The translations under genes and the position numbers were made by a program. A stretch of 64,000 bases of DNA, taken from NCBI GenBank assembly GCA_963712995.1, contig CAVQKH010000026.1, forward strand, positions 248,001 to 312,000, in the 5' to 3' direction. Under the pieces are notes generated by a model. The model was not told the DNA's origin and ran no database searches. It was given only the letters and a program-made list of their open reading frames with translations. The DNA is from GCA-003244245 sp963712995 (GTDB taxonomy: Bacteria; Actinomycetota; Actinomycetes; Mycobacteriales; Pseudonocardiaceae). Below are positions 18,967 through 27,163 of this stretch, piece by piece (position 1 is the first letter of the stretch; the number at the start of each line of letters is the position of its first letter).

Positions 18967-19737
18967 CTATCCGATCTCTGTCAGGACCGTCGTCAGCTCG
19001 GCGGCCACAAGCTCAAGAAAAGCGCCGGAACGGATGAAGCCGTGGTCGCCAGCAAGGACGTAATTCGAGAACGGTCCGACAAAACGGGACCAACGACGCG
19101 TGCTCCACGGTGGTGCGACCGGATCGTCCCGGCCGGCGAACGCGGTCGCCGGGACGTGCACCGGGGTGGGCGTAACCGGCGGCCAGGTCTCGGCAAGGGT
19201 GAGATCAGCCCGCATCAGCGGCCGTACCAGCCGCATCATCCGCCGGTCGGCGAGCACCTCCGGAGAAGTGCCGGCAACCAGGGGCAGATTGCGGGTAAAC
19301 TCCTCGTCCGGCAACTGGTGGATGGCCGTAAGCAGCAAGGGCACGTCCGGCGCGCGGCACCCGGCGAGCAGTAGCCGGTGCGGGGCGGGGCCTGCACCGT
19401 CACTCAACCGACGGGCCAGCTCGTAGGCCATCATCGCGCCGAGGCTGTGTCCGAACAGGACGAAGGGACGATCCACCGCCGCACTCACCACCGGAGCCAG
19501 CCGGTGCAGCAACTCGTCCCAGTTGTCGTAGGGTCGCTCGTTGATCCGGGTGTGCCGGCCGGGCAACCGCACGGCGAGCAGCTCCATCCCCGCTGGCAGC
19601 TCCTCGGCCCACCCGTGAAAGGCTGGCGGCCCACCACCTGCGTAAGGAAGGCACAACAGCAGCAGCCGAGAACCGGGACGCGGAAGGGGTCGCCACAGCC
19701 AGCGCTCCAGCCAGCGCCCCTCACTAGCCCGAGTCAT
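18967..19737 (-). CDS. Type II thioesterase (GrsT/RifR-like)
   Basis: 256 aa from ATG 19737. It is an alpha/beta hydrolase of the NRPS/PKS-associated family with oxyanion region LPYAGGGPPAF (about residue 32), nucleophile elbow LFGHSLGAMMAYELAR (about 95), an Asp in FAGRDDPVAP and the catalytic His near the end (AGDHGFI). These enzymes hydrolyse stalled or misprimed acyl groups from carrier domains, and in stand-alone pathways can release product. The start lies 14 bases inside the end of the methyltransferase-carrier gene, so it belongs to the cassette operon. Confidence 0.92.
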   Translation of the reverse strand: MTRASEGRWLERWLWRPLPRPGSRLLLLCLPYAGGGPPAFHGWAEELPAGMELLAVRLPGRHTRINERPYDNWDELLHRLAPVVSAAVDRPFVLFGHSLGAMMAYELARRLSDGAGPAPHRLLLAGCRAPDVPLLLTAIHQLPDEEFTRNLPLVAGTSPEVLADRRMMRLVRPLMRADLTLAETWPPVTPTPVHVPATAFAGRDDPVAPPWSTRRWSRFVGPFSNYVLAGDHGFIRSGAFLELVAAELTTVLTEIG

Positions 19738-21136
19738 TCCTGCCGCCGACCTCGTCGTGGGACCGTATGACACCGGCGATGGCCGCCGCCAAGTCGCCGA
19801 AGCGGGTCGTGGTGAAGATGAGATCCGGTTCGACGATCTCCTCGCCCAGTTGTTTTTCGATCTTCACCAGCAACCGTACCGCCGCCAGCGAGTCACCACC
19901 CAGATCGAAGAAATCGGCGTCGGGCGTGTCCGAGCCGGCGCCGAACAGTTCTGTCCAGGCGCCGGAGAGCACCGATGACGCATACCCGATCGAGGTAGAC
20001 GCCCGCACCTCGGCAGGCACATCGGCGGCATCGATCTGAGCCACCCAGACAACCTCATCAGGCATCGGAAGGTCGGTCACTTGGCTGGCGGCGAACGCAC
20101 GAAGCTCAGCGGTCAACGCGGCCCGGGTCTGTACCGGCCGGGCCTCGACCGGCACCGGCGGGCGGGCGCCGGGCCGGTGGGCGTAGACGTTGTGACACGG
20201 CGTCAGTTCCAGCCGCCGGTCCTGCTCGTGCACCACATCGAAGCCCTGAGCCGCCAATTGGTCCAGCACGGCCCGCAGCCGACCTCGTAGGTCATGCACC
20301 TCCAGGACGATCTGGTCGATTCTCTTCCAGGTGTCGGGGTCGATGCCGGCGAGCACATCGGCCTCGGCTTTCTCCACATCGATCTTCAGCAGGTCGATTC
20401 GGTCGATCCCGTGCGCGGCGACGATCTCAGGCAGAGTGGTGAGCTGGCAGCGCCGTGGCTCCGGCCGCATCCTGTCGTCCACCAGCCGGTCAAACTGCGC
20501 CGCCAGCTCCAACTCCGGTAGCTCTATCTCCGCCGCTGTGCGCAGGTAGGAACGCAGCACCTCGCGGTCCTCTTCAGCGTCACCGTACATCCCGGACATG
20601 AGCGTGTTATTCGGGTAATAGGAGAACGAAACCTCGCCGACGCGGCGGCCGAGACCGCAGTTCAACACCGTGACATCGACACCGTGCAATTCAGCGTTGA
20701 CCGACGCCGCGTGTGCGAGCTCGGCCACCGGTTCAACGGCGACGATTCGAGCGGCGCTGCAGCGTTGCGCGACCAACAGTGAGAACATGCCGATGTTGGC
20801 ACCGACATCCACTACCACGGGGTCGACTGGAAGACCGATACCGTGCCGGAAGTAGGTATTCTCGACGAAGATCTCCCGGTAGAGGAAATCCGTCTCAGTC
20901 CGGTTCAGCTGTGCCACCAGCAGCTCCCCCGCCGGTTCGTGCAGCGACAGACCCGCCAGCGCGCCGGCCGCCGCCATCCGGCACGCTCGGTGCACGATCG
21001 GCGCGTGCCGCTCATCCGGAACCAGATAAGCGATCAGCCGGTTGTCCCCGCGGACCGCAGCAGCAGCGACTGAAGGATAGCGCGCCAGTTCCTTCGCTAT
21101 CCGCGCCCCGGTCCGTTGATCCACCCGCTCGCTCAT
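19724..21136 (-). CDS. FkbM-type methyltransferase fused to a peptidyl carrier domain, within an adenylation-domain remnant
   Basis: 470 aa. The first ~45 residues (IAKELARYPSVAAAAVRGDN, RLIAYLVPD) look like the C-terminal edge of an NRPS adenylation domain. Next is an FkbM-family SAM-dependent methyltransferase (DPVVVDVGANIGMFSLLVAQ near residue 108; DLLKIDVEKAEADVLAGI near 243). The C-terminal ~90 residues are a carrier domain with attachment serine in FFDLGGDSLAAVRLL. No adenylation core is present, so substrate must arrive from another carrier, fitting the adjacent Cys-type transferase. Methylation of the carrier-bound amino acid is inferred. The ATG overlaps the upstream stop by four bases. 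Confidence 0.88.
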   Translation of the reverse strand: MSERVDQRTGARIAKELARYPSVAAAAVRGDNRLIAYLVPDERHAPIVHRACRMAAAGALAGLSLHEPAGELLVAQLNRTETDFLYREIFVENTYFRHGIGLPVDPVVVDVGANIGMFSLLVAQRCSAARIVAVEPVAELAHAASVNAELHGVDVTVLNCGLGRRVGEVSFSYYPNNTLMSGMYGDAEEDREVLRSYLRTAAEIELPELELAAQFDRLVDDRMRPEPRRCQLTTLPEIVAAHGIDRIDLLKIDVEKAEADVLAGIDPDTWKRIDQIVLEVHDLRGRLRAVLDQLAAQGFDVVHEQDRRLELTPCHNVYAHRPGARPPVPVEARPVQTRAALTAELRAFAASQVTDLPMPDEVVWVAQIDAADVPAEVRASTSIGYASSVLSGAWTELFGAGSDTPDADFFDLGGDSLAAVRLLVKIEKQLGEEIVEPDLIFTTTRFGDLAAAIAGVIRSHDEVGGRNDSG

Positions 21137-22362
21137 TCTTGTCCCTGCTGTACCTGAGAGACGAAGGCCCTGGCGAGCTTGATCAGTTCGGGTGCCGCGT
21201 CGAACGCCGCGAGATGATCACCCTGAGGCAGCATTTCCAGCCGCGCACCCGGTATCCGCGACGCAACGAAGACTGACCCCTCGGGATGAGCGGTGATGTC
21301 TGCGTTGCTGCTGACAACAAGGGCTGGCAGATCGATTCTTGCCAGTAGCGGCCGGCAGTCGGTGGTCATAATCGCACCGTTGAGCCGCCCGTAGCGGTAG
21401 AGCAGCTCCGCGCTGGCGTAAGGATAGATCAGCTCATGCGCGAGGTCGGCGCGCAGGTTGTCCAGCGTGGCCGGACGGCGCAGCATCGCATGCAGGGCGA
21501 CCGCGCTCTTTCGCTGGCGACCGGCCATGCGCATCAGGGACTGGACGTCCTGCTGGTGGCTGGTCTTGGGTACGTCAGGGCCCAACTCGTAATCACCGTG
21601 CCAGAGACTCAGCGAGCGAACCCGGGAGGACTCGCCGACGACGAGGGCCACGGCCGCGCCCCCGCACAAGCCGAAGACGTGCGCGGCCTCGACACCGAAG
21701 ACATCCAGAACGGTATGCAGGTCATCAGCTTGGGTCGGCACGTCATACCCGCGCCGGTCGAACTCGGCGTCCAGAGCCTCCTGCGCGGGGAACAATCCCC
21801 GACTCTCCCACGTGAGCACCCGGAAACAGTCGCCCAGCCCGGTCATCCAGCGCTGGAGCAGGCCGACCGGCATACCGCAGGCCGACACGAGCACCACCAC
21901 AGGACCATCGGAAGGACCGACGGAGTAGCAGCGCAGCGTGGAGCCGTCCGCGGCAGCCGCGAGCGTCATGGCGGGACGGCCGCACCGCGCCTGGCGGAGC
22001 GCGGCAGCAACGAGGATGTCAGACGCGCCGCCGAGGCTCACCGACCGATCCAGCAGCGCGGCCAGGCCAAGCCGGTTGCTGATGGCCAGTTCCGCGGCCA
22101 CAAAATCCGATGGATCGGCCACCACCCGCGGAGCGCGCACACCCAGTTCCCAGGCCAGCCGGTCGATCAGGGTCTGCATCGCAGCCAGATCAGCCCGCTG
22201 TTCGGTGCCCAGCCCCAGCGGCGCCGCCCGTGGGGTGGAGTCCAGCGCACCACTCAGCGGCCCGACCTCGACCAGCGCAGATGCCAGCTGAGCTAGCATC
22301 GCGGCCGAATCGTCACCAGCATCCCCACCCAGGCCACACACCGGTGATGCCGATTCAAGCAT
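21133..22362 (-). CDS. SyrC/CmaE-like aminoacyltransferase (alpha/beta fold, Cys nucleophile)
   Basis: 409 aa from ATG 22362 (GGAGG five bases upstream; a GTG three bases earlier is possible). A ~150-residue N-terminal region precedes an alpha/beta-hydrolase domain. The nucleophile elbow is HVFGLCGGAAV, with Cys in place of Ser (about residue 233); Asp in SSNADITAH and His in LPQGDHLAAF complete a triad. SyrC (syringomycin) and CmaE (coronamic acid) have this Cys and shuttle chlorinated aminoacyl groups between carrier domains; their size is also similar. Here two carriers exist, on the adenylation protein and on the methyltransferase fusion, giving an obvious donor and acceptor. Confidence 0.85.
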   Translation of the reverse strand: MLESASPVCGLGGDAGDDSAAMLAQLASALVEVGPLSGALDSTPRAAPLGLGTEQRADLAAMQTLIDRLAWELGVRAPRVVADPSDFVAAELAISNRLGLAALLDRSVSLGGASDILVAAALRQARCGRPAMTLAAAADGSTLRCYSVGPSDGPVVVLVSACGMPVGLLQRWMTGLGDCFRVLTWESRGLFPAQEALDAEFDRRGYDVPTQADDLHTVLDVFGVEAAHVFGLCGGAAVALVVGESSRVRSLSLWHGDYELGPDVPKTSHQQDVQSLMRMAGRQRKSAVALHAMLRRPATLDNLRADLAHELIYPYASAELLYRYGRLNGAIMTTDCRPLLARIDLPALVVSSNADITAHPEGSVFVASRIPGARLEMLPQGDHLAAFDAAPELIKLARAFVSQVQQGQE

Positions 22363-22364
22363 CA

Positions 22365-23321
22365 CTACCTCCGGTGAGCCACGAATCGGTCGCCTCGGGT
22401 CGTGTGGGTGGCAATCCGATTACCAGGGTACTCGTTCCGCCCGGAAACGACCACGGATCCATAGCGTTCCAGGCTGACGCGGCCACCGTACTCCTCGACG
22501 ACGTCGGTGTCGGGATAGACTCGTACCGAGCTGGGCACATACCGTGCCGCGAATCCCAGCCGCATGTCATTGACCTTACCACTGTGCGGATGAGAGGCAT
22601 GCATCAACGTGGACCAGAATACGATGAACTGCCCGGCCACCATTTCCATCGAGATAGCACTGGCTTCGTCGGGCTTCCATTCCGGATCGATCTGCAACTC
22701 GCGGTAATCATATCCAAAGAATCCCCGTTGGGCACCACCCTTCTCCACTGAATTCACCTTGGCCGGATCATAGTGCATTCGCTTGGTCTCGTCGTAGAAC
22801 ATGGTCCTGTGAGTGCCGGGGATGAATTGCAGACAGCCCATGTCGATCGATGCCTCGGTGAATGCGCACCACACGGTGATGGTGCCGCCGAATTCTGCGT
22901 CCTGCGGCCAGAGTATCTGCGGGCTGCCCGAGGCGTTCGCGAAGGTGTCAGCCTGGTGCCAGTCAGTGCCCTCGTCGCCGGGATACTTGGGAAAGAACTC
23001 GGTTCGCCAGCACAACACGTTCGGGCCGAGCACGGAGGAGACCCGGTTGACGATCTCCGGACGGCAGATGTGATCGGCGAGGAACGCGTTGTCCAGGTGC
23101 CGGTCATAGTTCGCGATGTTGGTGACACCCGACTTGGCCGCGGTGTCCTGGTAGACTGCGGCGGTGCGGTCCATCAGCCGAACACGTTCGCGGCGCCAAA
23201 TCCGCTTGATCTCCGCCGGTTCGTACAGGGTGAACGGTCCAGCGAATCCGCGCCGATGAAACTCGGCGAGCTCGTCAGCGGTCAACGAGAAGTCCACGAT
23301 CTGGGAGTCTTGGGTTGGCAT
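22365..23321 (-). CDS. Fe(II)/2-oxoglutarate-dependent aliphatic halogenase (SyrB2-like)
   Basis: 318 aa, the length of SyrB2. The active site reads GTDWHQADTFANASG: His122-Gln-Ala124, where hydroxylases have His-x-Asp or Glu. The Ala leaves an iron site open for chloride and is the hallmark of SyrB2, CmaB, BarB and CytC3-type halogenases. The second iron ligand is His241 (STLMHASHPHSG) and the 2OG-binding Arg is Arg260 (GFAARYVPS), at the same spacing as SyrB2 H116, H235 and R254. Long blocks (TNIANYDRHL, NVLCWRTEFFPKYPGDEG, FFGYDYRELQ) match the SyrB2 group. Such enzymes act only on aminoacyl groups tethered to a carrier, here the downstream-encoded loading protein. Confidence 0.96.
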   Translation of the reverse strand: MPTQDSQIVDFSLTADELAEFHRRGFAGPFTLYEPAEIKRIWRRERVRLMDRTAAVYQDTAAKSGVTNIANYDRHLDNAFLADHICRPEIVNRVSSVLGPNVLCWRTEFFPKYPGDEGTDWHQADTFANASGSPQILWPQDAEFGGTITVWCAFTEASIDMGCLQFIPGTHRTMFYDETKRMHYDPAKVNSVEKGGAQRGFFGYDYRELQIDPEWKPDEASAISMEMVAGQFIVFWSTLMHASHPHSGKVNDMRLGFAARYVPSSVRVYPDTDVVEEYGGRVSLERYGSVVVSGRNEYPGNRIATHTTRGDRFVAHRR

Positions 23322-23348
23322 GTACCTGTTACCTCCAGAGATACCGAC

Positions 23349-25184
23349 CTACGACGCCGGGGCATCCGGTTCGAGCGTGCGGGCGAGTGAGCGAACGGTG
23401 GCCTCCTCTACGAGCGTCTCGACGCCGATATCCGCACCGAAGCCGGCATTGACCCGCTCGAGCATCCGGACCAGAGTCAGCGATGTTCCGCCCAGGTCGA
23501 AGAAGTCCTCGTCCAGTCCGACCGCCGACACGTTCAAGATATCGGCCCACAACGCGGCGACCCTGGATTGGACCAAAGTGTGCGTCGGCGCCTCATCCTG
23601 CTCACGTTGGATCAGCGGAGTCGGCAGGGCGGTGCGGTCGACCTTGCCGTTGACGGTCAGCGGCAAAGCGGGAATCGACACGAACACCGACGGGCGCAGG
23701 TAGGACGGCAACGCGGCCAGCTCGTCCGCCAACTTCGTTCGGATGCCTTCGGCCCATCTCGGATCGACGCCTGGATCGTTGGGTACCAGGTAGGCGATCA
23801 ATCGCACGTCACCGTCCCCGTAATCATGCGACACGACCACGCCGGTGGCCACTTCGGGGTGCGTCTCGAGAACAACCTCGATCTCTCTCGGCTCAATCCG
23901 GAATCCTCGGACTTTGAGCTGATCGTCGACCCGGCCGACATAATGATATTCGCCGGCCTGGTCAGCCATTACCAGATCACCGGTCCGGTAGACGCGCTCC
24001 CCGCAGGCACTCGGGTGCGCGAGAAACCGCTCGGTGGTGAGGTCCGCGCGGCGGAGGTAACCACGACTCACGCCCGCACCACTGATGAACAGCTCGCCGG
24101 GCTCGCCGGCCGCCGCCGGCTCACCGGCCGCGTTGAGTACCAGGAAACGCAGGTCCGGTAGCGGCACACCGATCGGGCTGTCGTCCGGTCTGGCCAGGTC
24201 TCCCCGGTGAATCGGCCGGAACGAGGCGTGCACCGTGGTCTCCGTGATGCCGTACATGTTCACCAACGCGGGCCGTTCATCACCCCAGCGGTCCATCCAT
24301 CCGGCGAGCATGCCGGCAGTGAGCCGCTCGCCGCCGAACACCACCAGTCGCAGGTGCGCCGGACCGGAATCGGCGGCACCGCCGTCGGCGGCGTCGAGCT
24401 GGCGGAACGCGGACGGCGTTTGGTTCAGCACGGTGACCTGCTCGCGTCGCAACAACTCGCGGAAACGACGTGGAGATCGGCAGACCTCGTCCGGCACCAC
24501 GACCAGCCGAGAGCCGAACAGCAGCGCGCCCCAGATCTCCCACACCGAGAAGTCGAATGCGACGGAATGGAACATGGTCCACACGTCGTGCTCACAGAAA
24601 GCAAACCACTGATGGGTGACCTCGAACAGACGCACCACCTGCCGATGCTCCACGAGCACACCCTTCGGTGTGCCGGTGGAGCCTGAGGTGTAAATCACGT
24701 AGGCGAGATCGGTCGGCGCCCGCCCGGTCGCCGGTAAAGGCCCACGGCCACCGCGTTCCAGCTTCCACTCAGCGGTATCAGAATCAATCAGCACCAGCAC
24801 GATGGACCGCTCCGCTACCCGCTCAGCCAGCGAGGACATGGTGATGACGATCCCGGCGCCGCTGTCTCGCAGCAACCAGTTGACCCGCGGCGCTGGGGTG
24901 CTCGCGTCGATGGGGAGGTACCCACCGCCAGCCTTGAGAATTCCAAGTATGCCGACGATAAGGTCGATTCCGCGCTCGATGTACAATGCCACCAAGACAT
25001 CCGGGGCGACGCCGAGGTCGACCAACCGTCGGGCCAGCCCATCAGCTCGGTGATCGATGTCAGAATATGTCACTACTTCGCCGCCGGACACCACCGCCGT
25101 CCGATCAGGACAAGACCGCGCCCTAGCTTCGAAGATCTGGTCGAGTCGGCATCCGACAAAGCTATGATCGGATTTCTTTACCAT
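23349..25184 (-). CDS. NRPS loading protein, adenylation-carrier didomain, predicted L-threonine (SyrB1-like)
   Basis: 611 aa from ATG 25184; in-frame starts up to 25283 exist but add non-conserved residues. Adenylation core motifs are all present: AYVIYTSGSTGTPKGV, FDFSVWEIWG, NMYGITETTVH, GELFISGAGVSRGY, YRTGDLV, VDDQLKVRGFRIE and the catalytic Lys in LPLTVNGKVDR. Read on GrsA numbering, the pocket is D235 F236 W239 N278 V299 G301 M322 V330 H331, one conservative change from the usual threonine code. The C-terminal carrier domain has its serine in FFDLGGTSLTLVRML. There is no condensation or thioesterase domain, so like SyrB1 it loads threonine for modification in trans. It is the first gene of the cassette. 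Confidence 0.95.
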   Translation of the reverse strand: MVKKSDHSFVGCRLDQIFEARARSCPDRTAVVSGGEVVTYSDIDHRADGLARRLVDLGVAPDVLVALYIERGIDLIVGILGILKAGGGYLPIDASTPAPRVNWLLRDSGAGIVITMSSLAERVAERSIVLVLIDSDTAEWKLERGGRGPLPATGRAPTDLAYVIYTSGSTGTPKGVLVEHRQVVRLFEVTHQWFAFCEHDVWTMFHSVAFDFSVWEIWGALLFGSRLVVVPDEVCRSPRRFRELLRREQVTVLNQTPSAFRQLDAADGGAADSGPAHLRLVVFGGERLTAGMLAGWMDRWGDERPALVNMYGITETTVHASFRPIHRGDLARPDDSPIGVPLPDLRFLVLNAAGEPAAAGEPGELFISGAGVSRGYLRRADLTTERFLAHPSACGERVYRTGDLVMADQAGEYHYVGRVDDQLKVRGFRIEPREIEVVLETHPEVATGVVVSHDYGDGDVRLIAYLVPNDPGVDPRWAEGIRTKLADELAALPSYLRPSVFVSIPALPLTVNGKVDRTALPTPLIQREQDEAPTHTLVQSRVAALWADILNVSAVGLDEDFFDLGGTSLTLVRMLERVNAGFGADIGVETLVEEATVRSLARTLEPDAPAS

Positions 25185-25428
25185 CTTACCTGAGCCGTCA
25201 CAATCGTGGTCCACCACGGTCTCCCCACCACGACGTGGGCGCGTTGACAGCGCCAGCAACAAGACGAACTGAAGTCTCGACACCCTAAATCACGTTACGA
25301 CGAAACCATGGGGAACCGGATCACGATACCGCTAAGAGGATGACGAGGGTCGCACCGGAGACTACGCTCCGTATCGTCAAAAATCCCACGACATGATCCG
25401 CCGGTGACCGAATCTGGAGGCGCCCCAA
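25185..25428 (-). promoter_or_regulatory. AT-richer leader/promoter region of the halogenase cassette
   Basis: 244 bases between the loading-protein start and the dehydratase stop on the same strand. The stretch 25265-25400 is clearly less GC-rich than its surroundings and contains several TTGAC/TTTAG-like hexamers on the minus strand. None forms a convincing -35/-10 pair. It is the only place where a dedicated promoter for the cassette could sit. No gene was seen here. Confidence 0.3.
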
Positions 25429-26370
25429 TCAGGGGGCGAGGTCGGTGGGGTCGGTATTGGCTCCGCAGAGCAGGATCACCATGCGTTCGCCGGTAACGGG
25501 GCGGTACGCGTGGGAACCCAACGCCGCGAGGGCGGCGGCGGTGCCGTGCTCGACGGCGATCCGGTGGTGGTCCCACAGCAACCGACGAGCGGTGATGATG
25601 GCGTCATCGGTGACCAGCACGCTGCGCACGGTAGTGCGCACGGCCACGTCGTAGGCGATAGTGCCGAGCCGACGCGCGCCCAGCGAATCCGCGGCGATAC
25701 CGGACACTTCAATATCGACCGGACGCCCAGCGGTCAGGGCAGTGCGCAGGGTCGGAGCCGTCTCCGGCTCGACACCGACCACCGTTGCCCGGCCTTCCAG
25801 GGCGGTGGCGATGCCGGCCATCAACCCACCCCCGCCAACCGCGAGCACCACGGTGTCCAGCTCACCGAGCTGGTCAAGCAGTTCGAGCGCGACGGTGCCC
25901 TGCCCAGAGCAGATCTCCGGATGGTCGTAGGCGTGGCAGAACAGAGCGCCGGTGTCCACAGCCCGTTTGGTCGCAGCCTCGTACGCCTCGGCGTACTCGG
26001 TGCCGTACTGAACCACCGTGGCACCCAACGCACCCAACTTCGTGACCTTGACCGTGGGTGCTGTGGCCGGCACGTACACCTCGGCCGGAATGCCGAGCGA
26101 CCTCGCGGCGTACGCGACGGCCAATCCGGCGTTGCCGCCAGACGCCGCAATCACCCCTGCCGCAGGCAGTTCGCAGGCCTCAGCCGCAGCCAGGATCCGG
26201 TTGAACGCGCCACGGGCCTTGAACGACCCCGTGTGCTGCATGAACTCCAGCTTCAGCCACACCCGTCCGGCCGGTGCGAAGGTTCTGGCGTCGACCTCGG
26301 CCACCGGAGTACGCCGCACCCGACCGGTGATCCGGTGGGCGGCGGCCTCGATATCGCCACGGGTGATCAA
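25429..26370 (-). CDS. PLP-dependent threonine/serine dehydratase
   Basis: 313 aa from TTG 26370, chosen because a GGAGGG site lies six to eight bases upstream and because longer frames would overlap the divergent regulator gene. Fold-type II PLP motifs: Lys in HTGSFKARGAFNR, the phosphate loop AASGGNAGLAVAYAA, and the glycine loop LAVGGGGLMAGIA. Such enzymes convert threonine to 2-oxobutyrate or serine to pyruvate, and relatives racemise or deaminate beta-hydroxy amino acids. It lacks the regulatory ACT domain of biosynthetic IlvA, so it is the short catabolic form. It lies directly upstream of the threonine-halogenating cassette on the same strand, a suggestive but unproven link. Confidence 0.9.
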   Translation of the reverse strand: MITRGDIEAAAHRITGRVRRTPVAEVDARTFAPAGRVWLKLEFMQHTGSFKARGAFNRILAAAEACELPAAGVIAASGGNAGLAVAYAARSLGIPAEVYVPATAPTVKVTKLGALGATVVQYGTEYAEAYEAATKRAVDTGALFCHAYDHPEICSGQGTVALELLDQLGELDTVVLAVGGGGLMAGIATALEGRATVVGVEPETAPTLRTALTAGRPVDIEVSGIAADSLGARRLGTIAYDVAVRTTVRSVLVTDDAIITARRLLWDHHRIAVEHGTAAALAALGSHAYRPVTGERMVILLCGANTDPTDLAP

Positions 26371-26482
26371 TCCGATCTCCCTCCGATGAAGAATCCGGAA
26401 TTCTACGATGGGCAGGCCAGTCCGGTTGCAGGCAGCCTTGATGGTTCCCGCACCGGGGGGCGTCGCTGCGTAGGCTGCTGCC

Positions 26483-27163
26483 ATGAGTAGTCCCACTCAG
26501 CGCCGAGTGTCTGACCCACTGCGGATGGTGGTCGTCGATGACCACCAGATGGTGCTTGACGGGCTGCGCGCGATGCTGGCTCCCTACTCCGACCATGTGG
26601 AGATTGTCGGTGAGGCCACCGAACCGGATCTCGCGCTCAAGGTCATCATCGGGCAGGAGCCCGACATCACCTTGCTCGATGTCCGGTTGCGTGGCTCCAG
26701 CGGGTTGGATCTGTGCGCGGAGATCCGCAAACGGCGACCCGGCTGCAAGGTCGTGTTCCTGACCGTTTACGACGACGAGCAGTACCTCTACCAGGCACTG
26801 CGTCTGGGTGCAGCCGGGTTCCTGCTCAAGCGGGTGCGCGGCGCGGAGCTGGTGGATCACCTGCAACGGATCCACCAGGGCGAGGTCCTGATCGATCCCA
26901 GCCTGGCGGCGAAAGTCGCGATGTCGGTGGCTCACCTGCGCGGCGGGGAGTTCTGGCCGGGGGCCCGCCTGGGGCTGACCCAGCGGGAGAGCGAGGTGCT
27001 CGCGCTGATGGTGGCCGGGCTGTCCAACCGGGCCATCGCCGGCAAGCTCACCGTCAGCGAGGAGACCGTCAAGACACACGCCCGCGGGATCTACCGCAAG
27101 CTGGATGTCTCGGACCGCTCCGGCGCGGTCGCCGCCGCACTGCGGGAGGGGGTTTTCCAGTGA
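26483..27163 (+). CDS. NarL/LuxR-family response regulator
   Basis: 226 aa. The receiver domain (about residues 14-130) has the acidic pair VVDDHQ, phosphoacceptor Asp66 in ITLLDVRLRG and the conserved Lys in AGFLLKRVRG. The C-terminal LuxR HTH (about 160-222) reads LTQRESEVLALMVAGLSNRA and VSEETVKTHARGIYRKLDV. Its last four bases overlap the kinase gene. It is divergent from the threonine dehydratase, so one or both neighbouring transcription units may be targets. Confidence 0.93.
   Translation: MSSPTQRRVSDPLRMVVVDDHQMVLDGLRAMLAPYSDHVEIVGEATEPDLALKVIIGQEPDITLLDVRLRGSSGLDLCAEIRKRRPGCKVVFLTVYDDEQYLYQALRLGAAGFLLKRVRGAELVDHLQRIHQGEVLIDPSLAAKVAMSVAHLRGGEFWPGARLGLTQRESEVLALMVAGLSNRAIAGKLTVSEETVKTHARGIYRKLDVSDRSGAVAAALREGVFQ

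Noticed and set aside
22365..23321. Phytanoyl-CoA dioxygenase or ectoine hydroxylase
   Set aside because: The fold is the same superfamily, but the His-Gln-Ala site and the long SyrB2-like blocks indicate a halogenase.
25429..25654. Cassette NRPS gene extending into the dehydratase region
   Set aside because: Stops separate the two; the dehydratase frame has complete PLP-enzyme motifs.
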